From Tribonema minus (lineage: Eukaryota > Sar > Xanthophyceae > Tribonematales > Tribonemataceae): a DNA stretch of 64,000 nucleotides. Within the stretch, counting starts at the first letter, position 1. Each line of letters starts with the position of its first letter. Where the stretch lies: NCBI GenBank assembly GCA_017506865.1, contig JAFCMP010000040.1, forward strand, positions 124,001 through 188,000, in the 5' to 3' direction. Position numbers and translations under genes: made by a program. Shown here one piece after another: positions 11,678 to 21,454 of this stretch. The notes beneath the pieces were generated by a model. That model did no database searches and had not been told where the DNA came from. It saw only the letters and a program-made list of their open reading frames with translations.

Positions 11678-14600
11678 TCAAATATGTACCCCTACAATGT
11701 ATATTATAAATACTCTAACTTGAAGTGAAGTACAATCTTGCTCAAACCAGCAGCACCACATTGAGCCGCACCTGAGCGCCGGCGGCAGTTGCGACCACGC
11801 CTCCAGCACCTCCGGATCCAGAAAGGGGAAGCGCACCGCCACCCCCGCCGCGGTCGCCACGGCTCTCTGCACCGAGCACTGCTGCAGTAACTGCTGTAAC
11901 AGTAGCTGCTGCTCGTCCTGCCCCCCTCCCCACCCCGCGCCGCACGCGGTGAGCATGACACGAGCGCCGTCCTTTCGCGCCTCCCACGCCAGACGCGACA
12001 GCTCCAGCGCGCCTGCAGCGGCGCTCAGCAACGACGCGTTGCGACTGTGAGTGCACGCAGGGGGGTGGGTGCCTGGCGCTTGGTTGTCACGCGCAGTGCG
12101 CACCGCGAGGCCTCAGCACACGAGCCTATACACCCGCTGCCGCAAGACACCATACCAGAACTCATCAAAAACGCGCCAACCCGCTCCCCCCTTCCCCCTC
12201 CCCCCCCCCCCACACACCCAGCCGCCAGATCACTGCAAGCCGCACCTGCGGTGGCATTCCTGGCGGCGCCCTCCATGAACGCCTCGCAGTGGCGGTCCAC
12301 CCACGCGCGCTCCGTTGCGTACCCCGCCGCGCCCAGCCGCACCGTCACCGCGCCCCCCGGCGCCGGGGGGTCACGCGGCCCCAGGTGGTGCTTCTGGACC
12401 TGAGCGTTGGGGTCTTCGCCTGAGGCCTTGAGCATGCGGAAGTCGCCCATTTCCATTCTGGCCTCTGCTTCGGAGCCCAGCGCGGAGTAGCCGGTGTGCG
12501 GTATGGAGTGGGCGCGCAGGGCGCAGCGCAGCGCGGCGGCCGCGGCGGCGTCGCCGTCGCCGCTGCCGACGATCAGCGCCTGTCAGGAAGGGGTGTGTGC
12601 GGGGGCGGTGGCAGTGTTGGTGTGCGATGATGCTCAACGCTTGATGGAGCTGACAGAGTTTTTGGCGCTCGTTGGCATAGCGTGTCAAATACCCTCAAAC
12701 ACTTCCAGTGTGAATGATCCATTGAACTGGGCAATTAGCCTTTTGGATGCTAGCTCGTGTGGATGCCTGCTATATGCGGAGCGCTGCGCAGCCAAATGAC
12801 ATGACTGTGGCGAAACGGCGAGGCTTGCAGGCATTTCAGGCATTTCGTGTATGTGTGTTGTTACTACTGCTTTTGCTTGGGCGCTTCAAGACAATTCAAG
12901 TCACGCAGGGCAATTCACGACAGGTGGTTTCAGTACTGAAGTTGCTCACGATTTCAGCTGTCGAGTGATGGTGTCATTTGATGTGCGTTCAGTCAACGTT
13001 CAAGCTGCTGCAATCCAGTGGTAAACAGCTTCTCTGCCACATGTAGCACCATTTGCATGCAAACCAAGAGTGATGGAATTACTTTACTTGCACTGTACTG
13101 TCATACACACGCATATCACAGATCTATTTCAGGACTGTTATCACACATGTCCAACACTGAGCGATGACTGTCCGCAAAAATCATGAGGTGTTGTACAGCG
13201 ACAGACATGTTCACTGGGGCCACTTGAAGAGACGTTGGTTTGAGTTGGCTTGTCTCAATGCACCATGTGCAGTGACACCGCTGTTGCGTCAATGTACCCA
13301 GCTACATGGTATTGCAGTGGAAATATGAACCTGTCTCAGCCCATTGTGATACAGCTAGGCAGGCCTCGTGCACATCAGACACGCCCACCTATGGCTGCCT
13401 GTCTCCCCAACAATGTGTGCACATCGCAGCAGAATATGTGATGTACATACTTCAAGTGTTGAAGTATGTGATGTCACATGTTGTTCAAAGAGCGGCGCAC
13501 CTGTGCATCCAATGAGCCTCCCGCCATCCGCAGTACAGCTGCTTCCAGAGCCTTCTCCCATGTGGCAGTGCTCAGCGCAGCAGGCGAGCGCTGCAGCTGC
13601 GGCTCAGGACCTGCCCTCCTCTCCAGTACCTCCCATGTTTTCATAGATAGCTGTGGTGAGGGCACAAGAAGCAAAGCACAGAGAGAAGTTGCCAAGCGTG
13701 TCAGGCTGTGATGCTGCATCAGCCGAGTATTGCAGCTGCATTCTAAACGACCCTCTCATGAGCGCATACGATGAGCATAGTGGCAGTCACATCACCAGCA
13801 ACCTGATTGTGCGATGTGTAGCTGTAGAACAACATCAGAATCACAGCCTACTGCGCTGCAGTTGAAGCCGCCGGGCACATGTACATGTTGGCTTCGCAGC
13901 AAATCACTGTTTGTGGCAAGTAAGTGCAGGTGTAAAGCGCACAGGCACTGGCTGCAAGGGCTCAGCAGTAGATCCACTGCCTTGTTATGTTGGAGAGGCA
14001 TCCAACATTTGCACTTGCGGCAGATCCCAGCACTGTCTACTGCAGGCCAACAGCTTCTGCCTCTGCCAGTGCGGTCACTTGCCAGCTGCAAGTGAACCTC
14101 AACTAACCTCAGCATCAGCACATCGAGTGAACAAGGACAGTGCGGATGGCTCACCTTGACCAGCGAATTCTCGGGGACAACGTGCGCACGCTCAAAACCC
14201 AGCTTCCCCAATGCAACCATGCTTGTGCTGGCTCCGAAGTCTTGCCCCTGCAAAGACCAGTAGAGGGGGCTCCCACCAACGCCTTTCCTTGCCAACACCA
14301 TGTGTCCGCCAGCCAGATCCGCTATTGCTCCCGCATAATCTCCAGGCACATGTTCTAGTAAGCTAGATCCGTGCAGCCGGTAGGCTTGCAGTAGAGCGTA
14401 GCCTTCGTCTATGAGCAATCCTTGTTGCTGTGGTGGCCTGAACAGGGTTCCCGCGTAAATGCTCGCCACTGTTCGATCGGCTGTCAAAATCGGCTGCGGT
14501 AAAGCCACACCTGATGGCATCAGACAAAGGCATAATGCAGAATGTGAGAGAGAGCGGTCCTGCATGGCATAAGCAAGGATCGTAACTGGAACGTGCGACG

Positions 14601-15073
14601 CATAGCGTGCACATCAGATCAAATGATCAAATGACCAGCACGCGTCGTGCTTACCTGTGTCAACCCTATTATGTACAAAGCTGAGTTTGGAGCCTAAAGG
14701 AGCGTCCAGGACGATGTGAGAAGTTCCATCAGGCCCTGCCATACGCATTGGGTGGTTCACCGTGTGCAGCTTGCCGAGCTGCAACAAAAAGGTTGTCACC
14801 ACGAAGCTGCCCATCGCACCAACACTGGATCTGGCCCTTTGCAAGCTGTGATGATATTCTATAGCATTCCCGGCTACCGCCGCTGCTTCAAGCGATCGAA
14901 AGGTGGCAGCATAAGCGCAGTTCCAGTTTGTCTGGTCTTCTTACCGGAAATTCAACTTTAAGTCCGTTAAAATGAGAGGGTTGAAGTCCTAGAAGTTGAA
15001 CCACACACTCATCAGCAATGCAGACATACACGCCACGTACAACAGGCATGCAGGGTGTCATTTTCCGACACAT
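11678..15073 (-). CDS. Asparagine-synthetase-like protein with degraded ATP loop
   Basis: Six exons, 15073-14945, 14778-14655, 14510-14155, 13650-13501, 12579-12218 and 12044-11678, all join in phase (495 residues). It starts MCRK, keeping Cys2, the nucleophile of class II amidotransferases. MAGPDG, YAGTLF, PGDYAGAIAD and ARKGVGGSPLYW follow the RGPD / NGEIYN / GdfAfal.D / aRD..G..PLYY order over about 1-200. The synthetase half ends with AVRFPFLDPEVLEAWSQLP, matching R.PFLD..v. However, the pyrophosphate loop SGG(L/I)DSS reads GSGDGDAA, and the GEGADELFGGY region reads CGAGWGGGQDE. So it looks like AsnB or ASNSD1 but probably does not make asparagine. The C-terminus is short and the last exon could continue elsewhere. 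It lies head-to-tail behind the Qng1-like gene on the same strand. Confidence 0.75.
13437..13474. repeat. Short dispersed imperfect palindrome (ACTTCAAGTGTTGAAGT type)
   Basis: Just downstream of the donor of AsnS-like exon 4, TGTGATGTACA precedes TACTTCAAGTGTTGAAGTA, an imperfect palindrome. Similar text recurs at about 19177-19213 and 18983-19005. Confidence 0.5.
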
Positions 15074-15169
15074 CCGGTTTGCCAACACTGCAGCCTCAAA
15101 GCAACAGGCGCCACAAGGAAACGAATCCAAGGTGGCCACCAAAGTCCAGCAAGATATTTGTGTGTATAA

Positions 15170-16231
15170 TTACAGCGCACGCGATTTTGCCGGTATGAAC
15201 CGCGGCAAGTCTTTGTACGACGCTGACCTGCTCAGGTGATTGATGTACAGCGCTACACTAATGGGCGCATACCCATCGCCCAGCCGTTCCGCTAGCTTGT
15301 GGCACGCCACGCACGCTGCTACGCGCAGCACATTCGTATCTGCCGCTGTGAACGCTTTCAACCCAGCCTCCGCAGCGACGGCAGGCTCGCTGCCAGGCGC
15401 CGCAGCAGCGTCACCGGCAGGTCTCAGGATACCCAGCTGTATCAAGCCTGTAATGGTGTCGGCGTCCGCGACGGCTGTGAGCTTGTCCACATCGCTCAGC
15501 TGCAGCAAGGGCAGGCTCTTGCCCATGCGGTGGTGCAGCTCCAGCGCCAGCAGCTGCGCGTTCTTGTGCATGGCCGCGCTCATGCCGCCCGCCTCGCACG
15601 CGTCGTCGAACGCCGACGGCAGCGCCTGGACGAGCGCTGACACGAGCCGCTCCGCGCTTCCCCCCCCCGCCTTTAGCGCGTCCAGCACAAACTGCGCCGC
15701 GTCCTGGTAGCCCAGCGACAGCAGCCTTGCGCCGACCGCGTGCAGCGCCTCCTGCAGGTCCGCCACCAGCGGCGCCAGGGGACCGGGCCGCTCCACCATG
15801 ACGCCGGGTATGGAGGACACCTGCTCCGCCTCGCGCATGGGGATGTTGAAGGTGGAGCTGATGTCGTTGGGGCTGGCGTCGCGCATGAAGGCGGCGTCGA
15901 AGCGTGAACGAGAGATGTGCGCGCCAATGAGGCCGAACCGAATTGTGTCCTCCAGAGTGTTGCGGGTTCTGGCGACCAGATCTGGTTCGTAGGAGCCCCC
16001 GAAGCGCAGCATCGCCAGGCCAGTGTGGAAGTTTATCTGATCACCAGGAGTGCCGAAGGACAGAGGATACGGCACAGGGGTGGTGTACCTTTTGAAAGCT
16101 TTCGCATCCACCACCAGATCGTTCAAAGCTTTTGTGTAGATCACCACGCGGTTCTGTGCCTCGTAGGCCTGTGCTGTAGATTGCCGGATCCTAGACAGAA
16201 GTGGCGAGGCTGATTCCGCTGAGGTTGCCAT
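15170..16231 (-). CDS. Queuosine-salvage (Qng1/DUF2419)-like protein
   Basis: Intronless, 353 residues from the first ATG (16231). The frame stays open upstream without an ATG. Relatives hydrolyse queuosine 5'-phosphate to free queuine in the cytosol and belong to a helical fold related to DNA glycosylases. What I see: INFHTGLAMLRFGG, a helical stretch LEDTIRFGLIGAHISRSRFD, VGARLLSLGYQDAAQFVLDA, LVQALPSAFDDACEAGG, MHKNAQLLALELHHRMG, and LSDVDKLTAVADADTITG followed by LIQLGIL. The last piece matches the 'D.LT.FADY.vP..L...GvL' signature and the middle matches 'F..FrD' plus 'KraQil'. The Tyr of ADYRVP is not conserved, so the specific activity is uncertain. Its 5' end diverges from the ABC ATPase gene, and its stop is about 97 bases from the AsnS-like start. 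Confidence 0.6.
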   Translation of the reverse strand: MATSAESASPLLSRIRQSTAQAYEAQNRVVIYTKALNDLVVDAKAFKRYTTPVPYPLSFGTPGDQINFHTGLAMLRFGGSYEPDLVARTRNTLEDTIRFGLIGAHISRSRFDAAFMRDASPNDISSTFNIPMREAEQVSSIPGVMVERPGPLAPLVADLQEALHAVGARLLSLGYQDAAQFVLDALKAGGGSAERLVSALVQALPSAFDDACEAGGMSAAMHKNAQLLALELHHRMGKSLPLLQLSDVDKLTAVADADTITGLIQLGILRPAGDAAAAPGSEPAVAAEAGLKAFTAADTNVLRVAACVACHKLAERLGDGYAPISVALYINHLSRSASYKDLPRFIPAKSRAL

Positions 16232-16448
16232 TTCGGGCGCCGTGTTGCTTGCTGAGTGACTGCCCTTCTTCTCCTTTGATTTATTTCGGCGGCTTGGTGT
16301 CTTCTGTCGAGATCTTCTCGCCAACCGAGAACTTGCAGTATGCGAGTCACCCGCTTAGGCCCTCTGACAGGGTTTTGCCACGAACGCAGGCGTAAACAGC
16401 GCGAGTTTCACAGTCACAGCGCGACACTTAACAGGAAGAGCAGCGAGA
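16232..16448. promoter_or_regulatory. Divergent promoter region, Qng1-like / ABC ATPase
   Basis: 217 bases between two divergent start codons. Pyrimidine-rich near 16260-16320. Lacks the TTGAAGTTGAA words seen in other promoters of the window. Inferred from position only. Confidence 0.4.
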
Positions 16449-18330
16449 ATGTCACGTCTTATACCTCAGGAAGAAGGCATTGCCGTGACCATCGACAACT
16501 TGACCTTCAAATACGACCAAGCACCTAGTCCAACACTCAAGGGCTTCAATCTGAGCTTACCCAAGGGTAGCCGATGCCTGCTCATAGGGCAGAACGGAGC
16601 TGGTAAATCTACTCTGCTCAGAGTAGTGGGAGGGCGGCACCTTGCAAAGCCAGACAATGCAGTGGTCGTGCTGGGCAGGCATGCATTCAGGGATACCAAG
16701 CTGAACATGGTGCGGTCGTACCTCGATATGGATTGGGGAATGCGGACAGTGTCCTTCGCGGGCTACGGGGTGCCTTTGCAGGCAGATATTGCAGTGAAGA
16801 ATATGATGGCCAAGATGCAGGCAGAAAATCCCGAAAGAAGAGACGAGGTGAGCTGAGAATGAACTCTGTGGCCGCAAGAGCGTGCGTTGCGTCAGCACTG
16901 CTGCTCGCTGCTACTCAAGGTCGTACATTGCTGGCAGGACAAATCGTATCAACTTTTGTTAAGCAGTTGTGGCTATCACAACGACTGCTGTTGTGGCTGA
17001 CTGACAGTGCACAATCCGAGTAGCAAATTCGGCAGTGCAATCACATCAGACATTTGCCACAGTCACTGAATGAAAGCAGCTGCTGCCCTCATTTGGCTTC
17101 GAATGCTGCTGCTGCTAGTGTCTTCTACAGTATCTACTGCTCTGTATCTTACTTGCAATGCAAAATCGCAGATGTGTAGTACGGCCTGTCAACGCCCCTA
17201 GCTACACCCGCTTTTGCGCATTTGGCAGCAGTTAATAACTTGTAGGTCTTGTGCAGCCAAGCTGAAGCCTGCGCATATGTGTAGCTGCTGCCGATGTGCA
17301 TTTGATGTACATGCAAATGGCAAGCAGGCTACAAACAGCATCACTGCGAGCCTCATAATGTGGGATGTGAGCTCTTCTGGTTCCCAACTTGCAAGCCACG
17401 TACATAACCACTCCTTTTTTGCTGTACTGCACCCCTGCAGTTTGCTAGGTGCACCTGTGCCACACATGCCATCTGGACTGCAGTTTCTCCATCCGCAACT
17501 AAGCATTGCGGCTCTTGACATTCGTTATTTCTTCTTGTTCTGCATCGGCACGCTTTCAGCTAACGGAGCTGCTAGGGGTGGACCCAGAATGGCGCATGCA
17601 CCAAGTGTCTGATGGTCAGCGGCGCCGCGTTCAGCTGCTGCTGGGCCTCGTTCGACCCTTTGATATCCTTCTCCTGGATGAGATCACCACTTCATTGGAC
17701 GTGGTCGTACGGCAGGTGAGAGTGGAGCACTGCTGAGAGGTGTTTGTTGAGCGCTGCTGCTGCCGTTCCTGCTCGTCGCTCAAGTGTCAGCAGGTTGATA
17801 GCGGCAGTCGCTTGTCTGCATTAAAGCCGTTGTGAGCGCTTGCCTACTGATGTAGCCTGACCGTCATTGTGGGAGTTGGCGCGCCCCAAACTCTTTGCCA
17901 GATCCACACAATTTCTATAGAGCCAGATCCACACAATTCCCCCCCCCCCCCACGCCCACCCACTCAGGACCTGCTGCAGTGGCTGCGGCGCGAGAGCGAG
18001 GTGCGCGGCGCCACCATCATCTACGCCACGCACATCTTCGACGGCCTCGACGACTGGCCCTCGCACCTCACCTACCTCACCGCCAACGGCGCGACGGGCT
18101 GGCAGGGGCGCATCGAGGACCTCCAGCTGTACCGCACGCTGCGCGCGGAGGGCAAGCCCGCGCTGCTCAACGTGGCGTGCACGTGGCTGCGCGACGAGCT
18201 GAACGCGCAGCGCGCCGCCAAACACAAGGAGGCGGCGAGTGGCGAGAGCGTGCACGAGAACGCGCTCAAGCCGTTTGAGTCGGGGGGCGGGTTCGCGCCG
18301 GGGCGCCTCGTCAGCCAGCTGGACGGCTAG
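16449..18330 (+). CDS. Soluble ABC ATPase, ABCI19-21 / CAF16 type
   Basis: Three exons, 16449-16847, 17560-17715 and 17968-18330, close in phase as 305 residues, the usual length. Walker A GQNGAGKS is at about 47-54. The signature motif is VSDGQ (149-153) in place of LSGGQ, Walker B ILLLDE is at 169-174, and the switch His sits in IYATHIFDGLDDW (His207). There are no membrane segments. Proteins of this type include yeast Caf16, linked to the CCR4-NOT and Mediator complexes, and plant ABCI19-21, cytosolic proteins linked to cytokinin or light responses. VSDGQRRRVQ and HIFDGLDDWPSH are characteristic of the subgroup. Exon 3 begins after a C-rich tract at about 17940-17951. It shares a short divergent promoter with the Qng1-like gene. 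Confidence 0.93.
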
Positions 18331-19853
18331 CTGGGGGGCACTACAGTTGTAGTGGAGGTGGTGTGAGTTTACCACCATTGAGGGCCTGCGGGAGGGGGCG
18401 GGGGGGCGGGGGTGGGGGGTCGGGCTGCGTCAAGCTTGTTGAAGCGGTTGCGCTTATAACGCTGCTGCATCGTGGAGGGGGTGACAGAGTACATTCGGGC
18501 TGCATTGCTGCATGAAGGTGGCGGTGACAGGGAGCTCATTGCTGGCCACTACCATAGCGGCAGAGAACATGGCACAGAGCAGGTCATCATGGTAATAAGT
18601 GCAGAGCAGGGTTCACCTGACCGCACTGCTGGGGGTTGTGATACCCTGTGAACATTGTGTTTGCCGGTGTCGTTGCAAGTTGGCGGCCGACTACGGCAGC
18701 ACTCCACAGCTTGCACACGTTGCGGTGCCCGGGCGTTGTTTGGACGCCCAATAGCATACAACACACAGCCCTAGGAATCTGCGGCTGATTGGGGATGCAT
18801 AATGCAGAACAAGACTGGTGCGCACGCACTGCCACCAATGCATTGGAAGATGTTGTTCCGGCTCGACGCAGCCACATGTTGCTTCTATCCTCTGTATGCC
18901 GAAAGTGGATAGAGGCTCTTGAAGATTTGTCACTGCAGCAAACAAGTGTTGTCGGGGCTTCGCGTTCAAGGTCTGCATGTGCAGTATGTAGTTCAAGTGT
19001 TGTTGAGCTTTGTATTCAAGGCATGCGTCAAAATGCAGGGCCTTTTGGCGCGCAGAAGCTCCACTGGCCAAATAAGATACCCAACAACAAATCCTGTGCA
19101 AGGCAGGTGACGCTCCCACTTGTCACTGCTCAAGCCCGAAGCATATTGTGCACGATGCTATCACACATGTGAGTCATGTGTGATGTACAGTAAGTCAAGT
19201 GTTGTTGAGCATTCACGGTGTGTGCAGGGACACCTCAACAGCATTTGTCTCACACTTGGGATGGAAATGATCATTCATAGATGGGCTTTCACCAAAATGT
19301 TTACGACTTGAAGAAAATCATTGCGCATGCGCAAGACACAGTAAACGGCTACCAGTCTGGGGGCAATATCTACAAAAACCGCATGTCCTGTTGTACTCAT
19401 CCTGATGCTGACGCCTAAATATTTGAAAACAAACCAGCACACAGGCAAGGTGCGCAACAAACGTGCAATTGACAGTGTGTGAAGTGTTGTCACCAGTCAT
19501 GCAGAACAAAACTGAGCAGCAAGTAAGCGTATACAAACAACCAAACACTAGCGTGTACATATCCTCTATTTAAAAAGGTGCGCCACGCACCAGTCAGGTG
19601 TCCTGCAAAGTCTGCGCTAAGTCTGCGAGACTGTGCCTTGTCAGGCTGTGAGTTCACAGTTGGCATGTGATGCATGGCGCTACTGACACGACCGCGAAAA
19701 CATCTTCTCATGCTGCTTCTGTGTAGGGCTGCGGCTGTCGTTTTGACTTACACATTGGGTGCTGCTGCACGCCGCAGCCCCCTCCTGCAACTCCCGCAAC
19801 GCTGGAGTGTGTAGAATGCAGATGCAAGCCGCCAGCACTTGCAGTCAAAGCAA
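18331..19853. other. Convergent intergenic region, ABC ATPase / BI-1
   Basis: No gene recognised. A G-rich tract follows the ABC stop (18390-18420). Two copies of a TTCAAGTGTTGTTGAGC word occur at about 18989 and 19195; the second follows TGTGATGTACA, as in the repeat at 13437. Confidence 0.4.
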
Positions 19854-21297
19854 CTACCGCCGGGTGGTAGTGGCAAACGCCGACATCTCAGACTTCCTGC
19901 TGCTGCTGCTGCTGCCGTGGGCGCTGCCGCTGTTCCTGCGGCTGTCGCGCCTCTGGTTCTTCTCTGCGTTCCTGATCATGATGATGAGGATGCGCACGAA
20001 TATCGACACAAAGTCCACAAAGAGCTCCATGGCGTGGAGCGCGACGTCGCGGCTGCCGCCGACCGCCTTCTCTATCATGAGCTGCGTGTCAAAGACGACA
20101 AAGCCGCAGAACGCGACGAGGCCGCCAAACAGCTGCAGCTCGTACAGCATCGGCGAGCGCATGAACATGTTGAGCAGGCTCATGAGGCACATGATGGAGG
20201 TGACGCTCCCCAGCACGCCGCCCAGGTACAGGTACGTCCTGCGCTTCGCAACGAGCGCCGCTGCGGCAAAGCACGCAAACACCACCGCCGTGCCCGCCGC
20301 GGCGAGCAGGACGATGGCCGGGTTGATGCTGAGCGCCACCGCCACCAGCTCCCCTATGGTCATGCCCTGCAGCAGGCCGATGCCCAGGAGCAACCCCATG
20401 CGTGCGGTGAAGTTGCTGGCGTACGCGCCGCTGGAAAGGGCGATCACCGCGCCAAAAGATCCCAGGCCTGGAAATGAGAGCGAATGCAGTATGTGAAAGG
20501 GGTCGGTGAGGCTCCGCATTGTGCGCTGTGAACCACTTCATTGAAAACATGCCGCACCTAATGCTCATGGGCGTGTGGCTAGGATGTGTCGTGCATGTAG
20601 CGAGGCAGGCGCCATCCAGCCTTCATTGACTGGCAGCAACCTCCGAGCTGTTTTTGTTGCAGGGTGCAATTAAACAGCCTGCAAACTTTGAACACTGCGC
20701 TGACAATAAGGTTCAGTGAAACCCGCACATGAAGCTACACGCGCGCACTACAGCTGGCTCCAGCACATGTACTGAAAAGGGACAATTGAAAAGATGACCC
20801 AACATGCTGGTGGCCTCAAGATTCTACCAGCCCATGCAATCGTGTTAAGTGTAAACGGGAGAACAAGCATGTAAGCATCTGGTCTTGGCGATTACAACGC
20901 AGTGCAGCGCATCGGTCTACTGCCACGCGGTCATCAATTCCTCAGGCTGCGGCGCAGACCCTCCTACCTCGGGATTGCTCGCTGAGAAAGTCCAGCTGGA
21001 CAAACGACTAGGTAGCAACAAGCGCTGCGACAGCAAGTTAACGTGCACCGTAACCTGCTCGAGCAAATCGGAACATGATTTGCACAAACCTGACAGGAGC
21101 CCACCGCAATTTGTCATCAGGTGCAGGGTGACGCCCATTGCTGCCGCAATGAGGGTGCACGCCAAGGCGATGTACACATCCGCCACGTGCTTCCGCACCT
21201 CCTCTGTCAAGGGGGAATTTTTGGTTGCTGCGCTAGAGTCATTTCTGGACTGGGTCCAGTTGGGAAACGAAAACTCCGGCGTAGCTGGGGACGCCAT
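19854..21297 (-). CDS. Bax inhibitor-1 (TMBIM6) family membrane protein
   Basis: ER-membrane suppressor of cell death and regulator of Ca2+ leak. Two exons, 21297-21090 and 20467-19854, join in phase (273 residues from the ATG at 21297; an in-frame ATG at 21453 would add 52). Residues LTEEVRKHVADVYIALACTL match the QHLKKVYASFAL start of the family. LLSGLGSFGAVIALSSGAY spans the splice junction. LVAVALSINPAIV, KRRTYLYLGGVLGS and FDTQLMIEKAVGG are the classic BI-1 signatures, and about six or seven membrane segments follow. The basic Ser-rich tail is longer than in animals. It is convergent with the ABC gene and divergent from the WD-repeat gene. Confidence 0.95.
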
Positions 21298-21454
21298 GAA
21301 TCTCACTGGCCTCTTGTAACTCTCCGGCTGCTTGCGTATAACTGCTGAAAAGCTGTCTTCTCTTCGCAGGTATGGTGTCGGACTTTTCGAGACTTTTTTT
21401 GGCAAACTCAACTTTGGGTTGAAGTTGAACAGTTGTACTCGCTGGCCAAAGAGC
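21298..21454. promoter_or_regulatory. Divergent promoter, BI-1 / WD-repeat gene, with TTGAAGTTGAA element
   Basis: 157 bases between divergent start codons. AACTCAACTTTGGG is followed by TTGAAGTTGAACAG at about 21404-21431, an inverted pair of the AAGTTGAA word. Promoter role inferred from position. Confidence 0.45.

Noticed and set aside
19759-20496. Plus-strand frame of 245 residues over BI-1
   Set aside because: The minus strand encodes textbook Bax inhibitor-1 here; the plus frame is antisense.
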